Below, one piece after another: positions 1 through 10,795 of a stretch of 64,000 nt of DNA. Each line of letters begins with the position of its first letter. Position 1 is the first letter of the stretch. A model generated the notes under the pieces. It was given only the letters and a program-made list of their open reading frames with translations, had not been told where the DNA came from and searched no databases. Origin of the DNA: Lutraria lutraria (lineage: Eukaryota > Mollusca > Bivalvia > Venerida > Mactridae); contig OZ026835.1 of the NCBI GenBank assembly GCA_964023205.1, positions 20,473,817 through 20,537,816 on the forward strand. The letters run 5' to 3'. A program made the position numbers and the translations under genes.

Positions 1-820
1 TTGAACCAAACAACATGTCGTCTGCTATTTTCACTCCCGCCCAATGACATTCCACATTTACAAACTACACATGTTTCTCGTGATTTCAGTGATTATACAA
101 ATTTTCAAAACCGAAATATTTGATATTACAGTATGACTCATCAATTGAAGACCACTGACTAGACCTATTCTTTATTTTATTTAAGTAATCTAATTGTAAA
201 TATTGTTTTATATTTTTATTTATTTCTAATATTCCATCGACAATAACTACATGTACAAATAAACATCAGTCAGAAAACTCGTCACAAAAGTACCCTCAAT
301 ACAGTTTTTATCTCCCATATTTAAGTTTCGTTTATAGTCTCATTCAGCATGTAAGAACTACGCTTAAAGCTGCTATACAGAGAGATTTATATTTATAGCA
401 GGCTGATAAAGTACATTTTATATAAGCCCATAGTCGTTTGTGTGTCTGTTTTCTAGTTCTGACCAATCTTTACAGTCTTGTATCAATAATATTTATTTAT
501 TTATTTCAACATTTTAACAGTTATATAAGACGACTGATTCATCAAACAAGTTTTACTGGACAGTATTTGAACCAGTACTAACTTAACCTTCTACAAGGAA
601 CCGGTAACTTCTCCACATGAGGAGAAATATCGACATTGTTTTCTGACTTTCATTTAAGGGTATGACCTGCCGCGACCGTGTATCTAACCTGGATTGCCAG
701 CGTGCGATGCTTGGAAGTCCCTTAAATGACCAAGTTATTGATGTTTTATACATTTAAACGTATGTGAAATTTTAAATGGATGTGTTTAAAATAATATTTG
801 ATGGCATGTTAACAAGAGGG
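1..820. other. intergenic DNA, no gene seen
   Basis: AT-rich DNA with no convincing exon. Around 553-640 there is a weak match to 20925-20995 (both contain an accagtac-aac block followed by ggtaacttctcca), so part of it is a low-copy dispersed repeat. Nothing else could be supported. Confidence 0.5.
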
Positions 821-822
821 CC

Positions 823-905
823 ACGATTCGGTCAGCTCGGTGGTTAAAGCGTTGATCTACTATTAAAAGGTTGTGTGTTCGAACACCGGGTGACTCCTGA
901 CACTG
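823..905 (+). repeat. tRNA-like SINE head
   Basis: An A-box-like stretch (gctcggtggttaaagcg) is followed about 30 nt later by a B-box-like stretch (gtgttcgaacacc), the spacing of a tRNA-derived pol III promoter. No clean cloverleaf forms, so this is read as a SINE head and not a working tRNA. A minisatellite follows directly. Confidence 0.5.
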
Positions 906-1050
906 TGTAGTTAATGTTATCTGAAGTTGTCTGTAGATGATGTTATCTGATGTTGACTGCATGTGATGTTATCTGATGTTGCCTGTAGTTGATGTAATCT
1001 GATGTTGATTATAGTTGATGTTATCTGATGTTGTATGTAGGCGATGTTAT
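905..1050 (+). repeat. minisatellite, about 28-bp unit, about 5 copies
   Basis: Five imperfect copies of a unit built around gatgttatctgatgttg with a variable ctgtagtt-like spacer. It lies directly downstream of the tRNA-like head and may have expanded from the SINE body. Confidence 0.7.
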
Positions 1051-1191
1051 GGCAGAATTAGAATTCCATCCTCGGTGCATACTAGTTAGGTTGAATTGAA
1101 TGATATTTTATATTCGAACAAACGATGAACACGCTATAAAGAGATAATCTTTCCAACTGGCTAAACACAATATCACTGATGATGGATAAAG

Positions 1192-1386
1192 GGACCTCAG
1201 TGGTCACGTGGTTATTGCTTCTGTCTAGTAACCACTAGTTCCTTGCCACCATGTATTCGAATTACACCCAGGGTCTGAAGAATGAAGGAAGCTGCCTAGC
1301 TAGCATACAGACGTTCGATGGTTCTATTTATGTGTATGTTCATGAGTCGGTCAACTGACTAATGGTTCGACGTTAAACTAATGAAA
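1192..1386 (+). repeat. tRNA-derived SINE
   Basis: The head (gtggtcacgtggttattg, then cactagtt and a B box with attcgaattacaccc) resembles the elements at 56304 and 63645: a tRNA-like head, a gaagctgcctagct-like body and a tail ending near gttaaac. The copy is diverged. Confidence 0.5.
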
Positions 1387-1469
1387 TTTCACATTCATTA
1401 ATGAATAAAGACCATCCTGTAAATAAATTATCCTGTACTAAAGCCAAGATACGCATACATTTTCATATG

Positions 1470-1960
1470 TGTAGATCGTTAAAGATGGACCCAGAAAATA
1501 GCAGGCGTGTATACGTAGTACGTTTATTCGAAACTTATTTGATGAACGTTCCGAACGGGGACTTCTACTTGAGGCCTCTACCCAGTAAGTTCAACCGACC
1601 AATCTTTTTCTCTTCTCGGAAAGTTGGTGTCAGTTCTTTAGCAAAATGTATAAAAACCATGTTTCTCAAAGCTGCAATGTTGAAAACAGGAACATACGTT
1701 ATCAGTCAGGGAAAGTTACCCTGTGCACCAGCTTGTACGACAAGCACTATGATGAGCAAGGAATTGTGGCACGCAGTGGACACCGGAATGTCGTTGTACG
1801 AGACTACAAAAGGCTATCTGATCAGTTGCAGCGCGATGTATCGGTGGCACTTCAGCCGCGGTCTAGCAGACAGGACGTCTCGATGCCACCTCCACCACTA
1901 CCACAACCTAAGCATGAACCGAAAGTACAAAGTGAGGTCGAGCCAGCAAGCCCAGAGGAT
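1470..1960 (+). pseudogene. decayed tyrosine-recombinase-like (DUF3504/Crypton-related) C-terminal domain
   Basis: Two overlapping frames together give the C-terminal half of the DUF3504-type domain found in ZMYM2/QRICH1-like animal proteins and derived from Crypton tyrosine recombinases. The first frame (1401 onward) carries VVRLFETYL and FYLRPLP up to about 1680. The frame starting at 1646 then carries SGK-TLCTSLYD, DEQGIVARSGHR and DYKRLSDQLQRDV. A frameshift near 1670-1690 separates them. The GHR and following Tyr of the recombinase-type signature are kept, while the Arg usual after SGK is Val here. There is no upstream zinc finger or N-terminal core. Family assignment comes from remembered motifs and the disruption is seen directly. 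Confidence 0.7.
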
Positions 1961-2195
1961 GGATGCATTGAAATTTTTCTTCCGACTTTTATTCATACCG
2001 GGTTATTTTCGTCAGGAATGGGCAAAAAAAAGTTACATCACAGTATGAATCTGGCCCGGTTTCAAAAAAAACCTTATGTTTTTGCTCAAACTCAACTTAT
2101 TCATAATCAAAGCTCTGAAGGATCTGCTGTTGTTCGGAACTTCAAAGAAGTCAAAGGTTTATTTTCTTTGTAGGGTGAGGTATTGGGCTGAGTTT

Positions 2196-2310
2196 TGGAA
2201 ACCGAACGTTAGTTCGCGCGTGAATTTTGATGCAGACCAAAGTACTACACTTTTCTACACCCGCCATGCAATTGTTAAAGTTGTTCCCGTTCCATGTGCT
2301 TTCAATACTT
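2196..2310 (+). repeat. dispersed repeat D, copy 1 (partial)
   Basis: Shares ttttggaaaccgaacg, gaattttgatgcagacc, ttttctacacccgcc and caattgttaa with copies at 3501-4123 and 45833-46042. Non-coding, class unknown. Confidence 0.7.
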
Positions 2311-2379
2311 TGATTTATTATTCCCCCATCCGATCACCAAAAGTAGTTCAGCAATTAGCATAACAAAGTCTGCATTACC

Positions 2380-3060
2380 TGCCCCTTCTAATAATCATCT
2401 TATGCAGAATGTAATATCTCATACATGAAGACATGCTCGAAGAAAAAGTTACACGTTATAAGTATTAAATCAATCGATTATAATTTCCTAATAAACCATA
2501 AAGAAGTGTCTGGTTGACTCACAGTTAACATCGCATCGTCAATGAATTCAACGATGACTTCTATTTGTTTACAACCAGACTAAATTAGCATATGCAGCAC
2601 GTGAAATAATCCGAGGAAGAGGATTGTTTAGAATTTTTAACGACTGTTTTGTGTTGCTCATTTACGATTTTGCATAGCCATCTGACTTTGACTTATATGC
2701 ACGTAATATTTGATTTTTTTGTATTTATGCAGATGAATTTAAAAATTGAAACTACGTCCGCAGGCGGAAGATCAATGGAAGCTGCTCGGTATGCAGGAAA
2801 ATTAAAACCGACCGATTGTTGAGAAATGGTATTAACTTTGTGTTCGTACCGAACAACAAAAATAAATAATTTCTCTGTTTTATTGTATGCAATTCAGAAT
2901 ATGGTATTTAAAGAAGGTACAGAGATGGTCTAATAACAATTTCTCGCAATTTCAACGTACCTATCATCTCTTGAAATGATATTCAATAAAACTGATTTGA
3001 TTCTGTTATTGAGAATTTGACTTTTGACACAAATGAAAATGAAGTTTTTAGACTTAATTT
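2380..3060. other. intergenic DNA, no gene seen
   Basis: AT-rich sequence without supportable exons. The short open frame on the minus strand at 2930-3124 overlaps dispersed repeat G and is not taken as a gene. Confidence 0.4.
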
Positions 3061-3063
3061 GTC

Positions 3064-3240
3064 TGCCAGACACACATTTTTCATGCTGGCATGTTTCAGA
3101 TGTTCTTAGTAAATAAGGAAACAAGTGGCAATATTTCTGGTCAAAGAGACAAGAATTCTAGACAGAAAAAACACTTGAGTCCATTATTGAGTTCCTAAGC
3201 AATTTTGTTAGTGAAACTGACTGGGGCCTGCTTTTTAAAT
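3064..3240 (-). repeat. dispersed repeat G, copy 1
   Basis: The reverse complement aligns with 46700-46880: both contain gaactcaat-ggactc, a ttctgt/ttttct-ctagaa block, cttgt-tctttgac, tttccttac/att-tactaagaac and catgccag. Low-copy dispersed repeat of unknown class. Confidence 0.6.
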
Positions 3241-3500
3241 CTGATGCATGTGTGGTGATTTGGAGCTGTGTTATGTTGACATTTTGCGTTAGAATACGGT
3301 GCTATTATTGACGCCTTTATATTTACTGTGGAAAGCGAATGTTGCTGAAGATGTTAGTGTTTATTATTATTGACATTAAATGAAAATAATGACAATATAG
3401 ATATTTTCATTTTATGTTTCCAACTATATAGCAAATTAAACTTTAAGCTGTAAATCAATCATTTTTATTGATAACATGGTATGTAAGATAACTTAATTAG

Positions 3501-4123
3501 TTCAGCTTTCCATAGCCGTCACTCGCTCGCATGAATTTTAATGCAGACCAAAAATACTACGTTTTTCTACATCCGCCTCGCATTGTTAATATATATAAGT
3601 GTTGATATGTAAGTATCATAAAATATTGGTTAAAAATTATTTTATGTGTATATGTCATTGTTATTCTGAAATCAGGCATAAATATATCCAAAAAATATAC
3701 TATGTTAAACCTTCTGTACAGAAATATTTACAATTGTTAAGCAATGTTGATAAATCAGAGTTAATTAATATATCATTGTATGTTAAAATTGCATTAAAAA
3801 TTCGTTCTAATATTACTTATGTTGAAAGATAAATTCTGTTCTTCTCCATTACCTATATATATTTGTGCAACTTGTGTATGATTCTTTGTTTAAAAAGTTA
3901 TGTCCAATTTTGTTCATTTTATCGTTTAATTGTAATTACGTTGACAGTTTATGTTTGTATATATGTATGTAGATGATGTACCATGTACAAGTCTAAATAA
4001 AAATATCTGTCTGTCTGTCTGTCTGTCTGTTAAACTTGTTGCCGTTCCGTGTTGAAGTGCAAGTTTGTTAAGTTCAGTTTCCACGAGTACCTTCAGTTCT
4101 TTGATTTTGATTTCACGGGGTTT
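3501..4123 (+). repeat. dispersed repeat D, copy 2, split by a LINE insertion
   Basis: The left half (3501-3589) begins ttcagctttccatagccgtc and stops at cattgttaa. The right half resumes at 4029 with gttaaacttgttgccgttcc and runs through the cagtttccacgagtacc and ctttgattttgatttc blocks. The uninterrupted copies at 2196 and 45833 have these halves adjacent, so 3590-4028 is an insertion. The duplicated gttaa at 3585-3589 and 4029-4033 is the likely target-site duplication. Confidence 0.8.
3590..4028 (+). mobile_element. 5'-truncated non-LTR retrotransposon, 3' end with tetranucleotide tail
   Basis: The open frame 3599-3832 resembles the C-terminus of a LINE ORF2 (YSEIRHKYI, then QKYLQLLSN and a YVKIALKIR segment before the stop). 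About 170 bp of 3' UTR follows and ends in aataaaaatatctg followed by about six TCTG repeats. The insertion is flanked by gttaa duplications and interrupts dispersed repeat D. A microsatellite tail instead of poly(A) is known in several LINE clades; the clade was not determined. Confidence 0.7.
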
Positions 4124-4129
4124 TCGTGC

Positions 4130-5360
4130 CCACGAGGAATAACGGGTGAAAATGGACAAAGGCAAACTGATATACGTGTTTTAGGAAACTCTTTTTCTGT
4201 GCGATGATTGGTCAGTTGGAGTCAACTGTGGTTTAATAGCGAGTTCACTTTCGTCCCTTTTTGAGTTACGCAGATTACTACGATGTATGATAACATGGTA
4301 TGTTTGACGTCATAGAAGTCAGTTTGAATACAACAACAATAGACTTCGTATGAATATGAACCTTTTTCCATCAACACATTTCGTGAACGAACTCCGGATA
4401 AAACGTGCTTCACGAATCCGTCTTATTCATTAAAGCAAACGTCTTTTATTGCTGTATTTATCGCACATTCTTTCTTTTGTTATGTATTCAATACATAATC
4501 CAATTATCCACACATACCAAACATGAACCATATAAAACGATGTCCAAATGAAGGGAAGTAAATCGAATAATTTGCAAAGAGTACTTGACTGGACCGTCGC
4601 CCTTTATAGACTTACAGATGTCAACCATTATGTCGAACTCGCTTAAATCGATTTTTTCTCTATAAGAAAAAAATAACAACATTTTTTCTGCTTCTTTATA
4701 AATTTACAACTAAGTTTCCGTAGTGTTGAGGTTATGTTAATGTCATGAACAACGATTTTGCATCTTAAATGTAAATTTAGTTCTCATCACATATGCATTC
4801 ATTCAGTATGATACTATTATGGTACTTATGGAAGGCCTATTTTATCTGCGGTTCGTGAATAGTTTTTAATGGACATGTACATGTCCTGGGTTTCGATTAT
4901 TTTACATGTTAGTTTATTAAAGTCAAAGCTTAGGGTCACTGTTTACAGATGGTAACATTTATTCATGTTGATCAAAGCGTTGAAGGCACTGGATTTGTTT
5001 GGGTTTTCAAATTGTGCATTATGGTTAGAAGTATTCTTCCAGGAAAACAGTTAAAAGGTGTAGCATTTGCTTGGTAATTGTGGTTACTAGTAATTGACCT
5101 AATGGTGTACATTGTGTCAAGACCATATATACTTGACCTTCAAATTCTAATTAATAATTATGATAACATTAGCCTTTAAAGCTACAATAGATACATAATT
5201 GTTGTAAAATGGTTCATATTAAACAGAAAGGCGTGAGTATATATCTACCGATACAAAATGATCTTGAATGAAAATTGTTCTTTTCAAGCTAAATTGTTTA
5301 CTAAATGACGTTTGTTAGTGAATCCGAGATTGCCGTAAATTCCGTGATTTTAACAAAACT
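4130..5360. other. intergenic DNA, no gene seen
   Basis: No exon, RNA gene or clear repeat recognised. Short open frames on the minus strand at 4222-4413 and 4488-4682 have no recognisable motif and are treated as chance. Confidence 0.4.
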
Positions 5361-5364
5361 CCTT

Positions 5365-5607
5365 CTTCTCAGTTGGTATTCGTCTGTGGAACCAGCTACC
5401 GGAGCACTTCGCCACTGCCCAATCCTTGCAGGATGTCTTCAAGGCTGGGCTTGTTGCCCTCCACAGCTAGAGTCATTTAGGGTTTTTATAAAGTTTTATC
5501 GTTTTTATTAGTGCTTTGCCTTCTTTTCAACGGCCTTGTATATAGTTTTCATATGCGACGATGCTCCAGAGAGAGAGCCCTGTTTATTAAAGGAAGAAGA
5601 AGAATGA
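5365..5607 (+). mobile_element. 3' end of a second LINE (reverse-transcriptase C-terminus plus 3' UTR)
   Basis: One frame reads IRLWNQLPEHFATAQSLQDV then FKAGLVALHS and a stop near 5469. The IRLWN-LP signature followed by a short helix and stop is typical of the last 40 residues of LINE ORF2 proteins of the CR1/L2/Jockey type. A short 3' UTR ends in a gaagaagaagaa tail. Everything 5' is missing. It is a different lineage from the element at 6050-7390. Confidence 0.7.
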
Positions 5608-6049
5608 TGTAAGTCCGCGAACACTTGCAACCACATACACATACCTTTATTCATAGACCTTTAGTACAGGTGCTCACATGATAACATTCTTGATACAATG
5701 TAACATTTTGTGTGTACGGAGAATAGAGGGAATGGAAGTAGTGGAAATTATAACTATAATAACGCTATAAAAAAGCGTGTTTTCAGTCTCGCTGATTGTA
5801 AGTCCAGATTAAACTTTAGGTAAACATGTTATCTTTATTTCTAATTTCTTACATGCAACTATCAAATCGCATATTTCATTTTAGCCAAAAACTAGGCACA
5901 GAATGAGCACTATTCTTTGACAGGGTCATTGTAAAAGGGACTTAGAATAAACCGATTTTAACACTTATAGAATGTGTCAATGGAAATACGAATCCAAGTC
6001 TTGTCACCAGTATCTTTCATGCTTATCAATATATTTATCTTCCTTACTC

Positions 6050-7390
6050 TAACATTTTGCAGCGTTATTTTTAGTATAAAAGTAAATGAGTTTGCAGGCA
6101 TAAATCATGCTTTTTGTTGAAAGAAGGATCACTTCTTTCAGATAAGGTGAGTTTTGCACAATTTTTTCCTGTGTATCTAGCTGATCATGTGACTTAGTCT
6201 TCAGTATTAAAACTGCTTTTAAAAGATCTGTACGTTCTAAGTTTCGGGGAGCGTTCATCCATAGTTTTACACTGAGTATTGTAAAGATCTTTAATTTTAG
6301 ATTCCACAATCTTGAGATCATTATGAGATTTACTATGTAAAACATTTAAAAGGCCAAGTGAAGTCATTATATCCTTTATCTCACTGTACCAGTTATTATT
6401 ACATAGCTCATAGTCATGAGCAAACGCTTATTTCGTAAGCCCACCATTATCGAAGTTCACAAGTCTATTCCAATATGTTCAACCGTCGTCTATATCGGCT
6501 CGGAACCCAACCTATATCACAGGTTATTGCTGCCACAGAAACAAATCTATGAACGCCTAGATAATCTGATAGACCTGGAAATTTTTGTAACCCCACACAG
6601 TGGAGCAATTAGCCATCAAACACCATTTAAAACCGAAGTCCGGCATTCCATGAATTTTGTTCAAGTGTGCGACCTGCAGCTTTACCTAAAGCGTTACAAT
6701 GGCTATTAAAAGTTAGTTTTTCATCGAAGATTACGCCTAGCTATAGGTGTGTGTATTATTTGACTAGTTCCAATGTATTATTTCCAATGTGGTAATTGGA
6801 TCCCTTAGATGGGTGTCGACCTGATTTTGATTTTTCCGTATTGATTAATACACGCCATCTCTTGCATCAATTATGAAGTGTATCGAGCATGGTTTGCAAG
6901 TCACGTTCGGATTGCGCAATTAGGACAATGTCGTCCCCGTATAACAGTATGTATATCGCAGTACCACTCATAATCACTACAAGACCAAGATGTTTTATCT
7001 CATTAACAAGATCATTCACGAATATGGCAAAAAGTGTCGGCGAAAGGTTATTGACAGTAACCCTGAGCGACACCAGAGTTACAATTGAACCAATTTGTAA
7101 GTTTGTTGTTTATTCTTATACACGAGGTTATATGCTCATACATGCTTTTCACAGCACTGTATATCTTTCCATCTATACCGTTTAACAAATTGTTTGTACA
7201 GAAGCATATGTCTCTATCGACAAAGTCAAAGGCCTTCCGTAGGTCTATGAACGCCGTATAAAAGTGATAAGATGTGCAACAAAAAGTCTTGAACTGCATT
7301 AAATGACTAGTTAAGCAATAATTACTCAAAAATCGAGCATTTGTATTGGTCAAATTGATACAGGAGACGGAGTTTGTGACGAACACATTG
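6050..7390 (-). mobile_element. decayed LINE ORF2: reverse-transcriptase palm/thumb and C-terminal part
   Basis: On the minus strand the frame 7386-7048 contains FIDLRKAFD (first catalytic Asp region, about 7251-7225), then YSAVKSMYE and NSGVAQG. The frame shifts near 7050-7070 into one with LSPTLFAIFVNDL and YGDDIVLIAQ (about 6941-6912), i.e. the YxDD box with both Asp kept and Gly at x. Further downstream, broken frames give WRVLINTEKSKSG, GKAAGRTLEQ, VWGYKNFQVYQI, WNRLV and, at 6345-6049, KLWMNAPRNLERT with a SPYLKE stretch. This order matches the RT thumb and C-terminal region of a non-LTR retrotransposon. Several stops and at least two frameshifts make it inactive, and no endonuclease domain was found upstream. 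Confidence 0.8.
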
Positions 7391-7581
7391 AACTGCTCAT
7401 CTTATAATTGTCAGAGGTCATCACTTTGCAATGAAATTTGATCTTACTACATGTTTTCACTTCACCCGGACTATATGTGCGGGGTTTTTGGTTACAACAG
7501 GTCTGTGAAAGTTTCGTCAAAATCCCATGAAAAATGTAGAAGTAGTATCCTAAAAGAAATGTAGGAATATTTTTAAACACA

Positions 7582-7800
7582 ATGATCCCGTGACCTTGAC
7601 CTACTGACCTGAAAATGCACAGGTCTTGTAGAGGTTGTCATGAGGAACCTACATATGAAGTTTGAAGAATGTAGGTGCAAGGGTTTTGATTTTATAGGCA
7701 AGGTTAAAGTTTGGTACAAACAGACAGACAAATAGACAAACAGACTGACAAACAGAGAGACCAAAAACAATATGCCCGCGATCTCTCGATACGGGGGCAT
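7582..7800 (+). repeat. dispersed repeat E, copy 1
   Basis: Contains ctgaaaatgcacagg, gttgtcatgaggaac, atgaagtttgaagaatgtag, gttttgattttata, agtttggtacaaa, a run of (acag/acaa) repeats, then ccaaaaacaatatgcccg. A diverged copy lies at 59504-59690. Open frames across it on the minus strand translate the CAGA-type simple repeat and are not genes. Confidence 0.75.
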
Positions 7801-7809
7801 AAAAAATTC

Positions 7810-8770
7810 TCAAGCACTGAAATTTGGTAAACATTACCATAACTGATAATGGAACTGAAAGTGAGACAGTGGAGAAGGAGAGGATGAGGAGGCGGTAACT
7901 TTGAGATATATATAAATCAAAGTACTGAAAGTACTGTCGGACTTGATTTTTACCATACGAGACAAAAGAGAGAAATGTGTACCCACATCGTTCGAGCCCA
8001 TACAAATATTTTAACATTTAAAATTACGGACCGATTTTTCATTCATATTGTAATGCAGGTCATATGCATATAGGTAAATGACATAAGCTAGGGCTTTACT
8101 ATAGTCCCTTTGCTAAAATTTTAAAATGAAAAAAGCCTGATATTGGAAAGTTTAATGATTAGCACATTAATTGAGGAATTTAATTGCATTAAAAACTCTT
8201 TATTGTACAAAACTAGTAAACAACACTTCAGTAACAGTAAATACAAACATTGATTCTTCTGGTTTTAACACAACAGAACATCGTCGCATTAAACACATTC
8301 AGGGTCACTCAAATCAAAAAGGTCCTGACACAGTAGAGTAAGACCTATATGACCTATAGTTAACCCGATGTTGCATGAAATTCAGACGTGATTATGTAAT
8401 TCTAAATAATCTGGCGTAAAAGGAACTCTTAAACAGTAAATTTTAAAAGCACGTATCCAGTAATTTACGTTCGTATTTAGCGACTCGAATTATTATTCTT
8501 AAGACGCAGTTTTAACATTCAACCATCGATAAATCAAACTCCCCACATCGGTTACGCTTTGCTACTAGCCACTGCGGGGAGTGAGTCTATAAATAGCGAT
8601 TCCGTCATCAAAATAACACTAGTCGGTGTGAATATCCCGGAATACGATTAAATGAGAATTCGCGCTTTGTAATATTAAGAAATGTTAGAAAGGCACAAAA
8701 CACACACATCGATGGTAGATTGTTGCAAATGCATGAATACGTCCGTGGAGATTTTTCTGAACTATCGAAC
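7810..8770. other. intergenic DNA, no gene seen
   Basis: No supportable coding exon. A short GC-richer inverted block near 8540-8590 (ctccccacatcgg and actgcggggagtgag) is followed by ctataaatag but has no associated reading frame. Confidence 0.35.
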
Positions 8771-9350
8771 GAAAACCGAAAGTAGAACTACTTTTACGGC
8801 AAGATATTTTATTGGACAGTGAATACGCGGTTTTAATTCTACGCATTTGAAAATCTCATGTATCTACCGACAAGCACTTATTTAGATACATGACTCTTTC
8901 CATGTAGTTACAATAGAATGATTTGAAATGTATTTAGATCTGACACACTTAATTGGGGAAAGATTCCAGATATATACTTCTATATAAACATACCATTTAG
9001 TTGCGTACTATTTCCTTTATGTGCCATTCTTTTAACCAAGCTGTTATGGAGTCCAGCGACAAATATAAGTCAACGATTACAAAGGACTTGATTTTGATAA
9101 AAATCAAGTCCAAAAACTGTTTAACGGAGTAACAAACAAGATTCCTTCGTCTCAAAACAATGTAGAGCGCATGCGCAAAGTTAGCGCAGCGACTAAAAAC
9201 TTCTTGTAACAGAGTTATTGTTTTTGCAACGTTGGGCATCTGACATATAAATGACATCACACAGCTCCAAAATAAAACATCTTTTTCTGTTATTATTAAT
9301 GAGCTATTTTTAGCAGTTGCGAATCCATGTATGTAAGTCCTTGACATATT
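8770..9350 (-). repeat. dispersed repeat F, copy 1 (longer copy)
   Basis: About 300 bp (8770-9070) is nearly the reverse complement of 43020-43312, including attaaaaccgcgta, tctttccccaatta, tacatggaaagagtcatg and ggactccataacagc. The open frame 9347-8997 crosses the end of the shared block, and its last 20 or so codons are inside it. It may be the 3' end of a transposon ORF, but no known domain was recognised. Confidence 0.75.
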
Positions 9351-9359
9351 GATCGGCTG

Positions 9360-10200
9360 GGGTTATGAAACATTATGTACATCCACACTGACACATTGAT
9401 TTGTCACTGATGGAGCTCAAGACAGTTTCACATTCAGCCTACTCACCAAATATACCTGTTATGGGTTTCCCGTTATATTTCCGGGGTAGCTTAATCGCTC
9501 AATTTATCGGTCTGTTAATGTAACAATAATGTTAAAACGAAACAATAAAACTATTTCATAATAGATAAAACTTTTAACAATATTGATAATTAACAATATT
9601 TGGATAACATTTAATATATAGTAAATAAATATATCATCATTTTTTATAATAATAATTCAATAACAATATATCAGTTAATTTAGAGATTAACTGCAGGGCC
9701 GTTGATTTGCTGAACGCCACTATATAAACATATATCTATGTGTCTGGTTTTGGTGAAGCTTAATTAGTTCCCCAATGTGTATGATCGCTTACATGTCTGT
9801 GGATAGCATTTCGAGAAACAGTAACTCAACATGTGGTGTTGACGCCTAGTAACGGTTACGTTATTCTGACGTTGACGTCAGATTATTTCGGAGTGCTCCA
9901 CAGTGGCCGAGATGTGTTTACGAAAATTCCTGTATTTTTAATGATGAATATACATGTAGCTACAAACATGAAAATTTCTGCGTTTACTCATCATATTTTC
10001 TTCTAAATTGTGCACACATTTCAGCTAAATATCTTAAACTAAGTAGATCTTACACAATAAAGAAAGTCCACGTAATTTTGGATAACGCCTCGTATAAAGA
10101 CCTTTATTATACATTATACAGTATAGGTCTTTGGTCGTAATTTAATAGTTTCATTTGAGTATTAAATATTCATTGACTTATATGATTATTACAAAAAATA
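9360..10200. other. intergenic DNA upstream of the tRNA and SDR gene
   Basis: No exon recognised. 9500-9680 is almost pure A/T. The GC-richer 9830-9930 segment contains a palindromic CRE and could be part of a promoter. Confidence 0.4.
9873..9880. promoter_or_regulatory. palindromic cAMP-response-element-like site TGACGTCA
   Basis: A perfect TGACGTCA, preceded 6 bp upstream by the half site ctgacg, about 0.9 kb upstream of the SDR start codon. Such a site can occur by chance in this length, so a promoter role is only a suggestion. Confidence 0.25.
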
Positions 10201-10206
10201 TAAAAG

Positions 10207-10213
10207 AAAAAAA
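10207..10213 (-). terminator. RNA polymerase III terminator of tRNA-Lys
   Basis: A run of seven T on the minus strand starts 6 nt after the tRNA 3' end, a typical pol III stop, and supports the tRNA being transcribed. Confidence 0.75.
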
Positions 10214-10219
10214 GTAATG

Positions 10220-10312
10220 CGCCCAACGTGGGACTTGAACCCACGACCCTCAGATGTCTGAGTTTGGATCAGTTCTAAAAGTCTGATGCTCTACCGACTG
10301 AGCTAGCCGGGC
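10220..10312 (-). tRNA. tRNA-Lys (anticodon UUU) with a 20-nt intron
   Basis: The minus strand folds as a full cloverleaf. The acceptor stem GCCCGGC pairs with GTTGGGC (two G-U wobbles) and the discriminator base is G. The A box is TAGCTCAGTCGGTAGAGC, the T stem GTGGG/CCCAC carries the B box GGTTCAAGTCC, and the anticodon stem is TCAGA/TCTGA with loop CTTTTAA once the intron is removed. CCA is not encoded, as expected. Mature length is 73 nt including the discriminator. The intron (10256-10275) sits one base 3' of the anticodon, between positions 37 and 38. Its third base from the 3' end is G, able to pair with C32 as the eukaryotic splicing endonuclease needs, and it holds AAA that can pair with the UUU anticodon. 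The gene is divergent from the SDR gene, 484 bp from its ATG. Confidence 0.95.
10256..10275 (-). other. tRNA-Lys intron
   Basis: Twenty-nucleotide canonical-position (37/38) intron. Removing it restores a seven-base anticodon loop with UUU at 34-36. Predicted A-I pair: C32 with G at intron position -3. Confidence 0.9.
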
Positions 10313-10795
10313 ACTTCCTCCAGCTGTGTTTCTAATAACTTATGAATGCGCATGTTTTCAGCGTCGGATACATTTTCTTTCGAAAGGTTTGAATGAAAAC
10401 AAGGATTTCTGGTATTTACGTCCATGTAAGTTTACTTTCTGGATTTTAACAGTTGTGTACATGCATTCAGGGATACAACGTAGATGAATTTGAAGTTAAA
10501 TGTCGCCAAACTCGTTTGTTGCTAAGATTAATTTACAATGTGTATATTCGGATAAGCAATGGATTTCGGATATTTATGTTCTATATTGATATAAGTGATT
10601 AGACGAGTTTCTTACTCCGTTAATTTTTGTTGAAATGTATTAAATACTTTCAGTGAATTTAATTTCATTCATTTCAGGGTTTGGATTTCTTTTACTGATA
10701 ATGTACCAGTTCAATTGAAACCAACTGTAAAATTTAGAAGTTTAAGTGGAAGTGATCAGACTATTTCATAGATTGTAATTTCTTGGACATTTGTC

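Noticed and set aside
2076..2363. 95-codon open frame after the recombinase relic
   Set aside because: Overlaps dispersed repeat D and shows no protein-like pattern.
7573..8017. Two overlapping minus-strand open frames with LSVCQSVCLFVCLF-like runs
   Set aside because: They read through the CAGA/ACAA simple repeat of dispersed repeat E, which recurs at 59504 without the frame.
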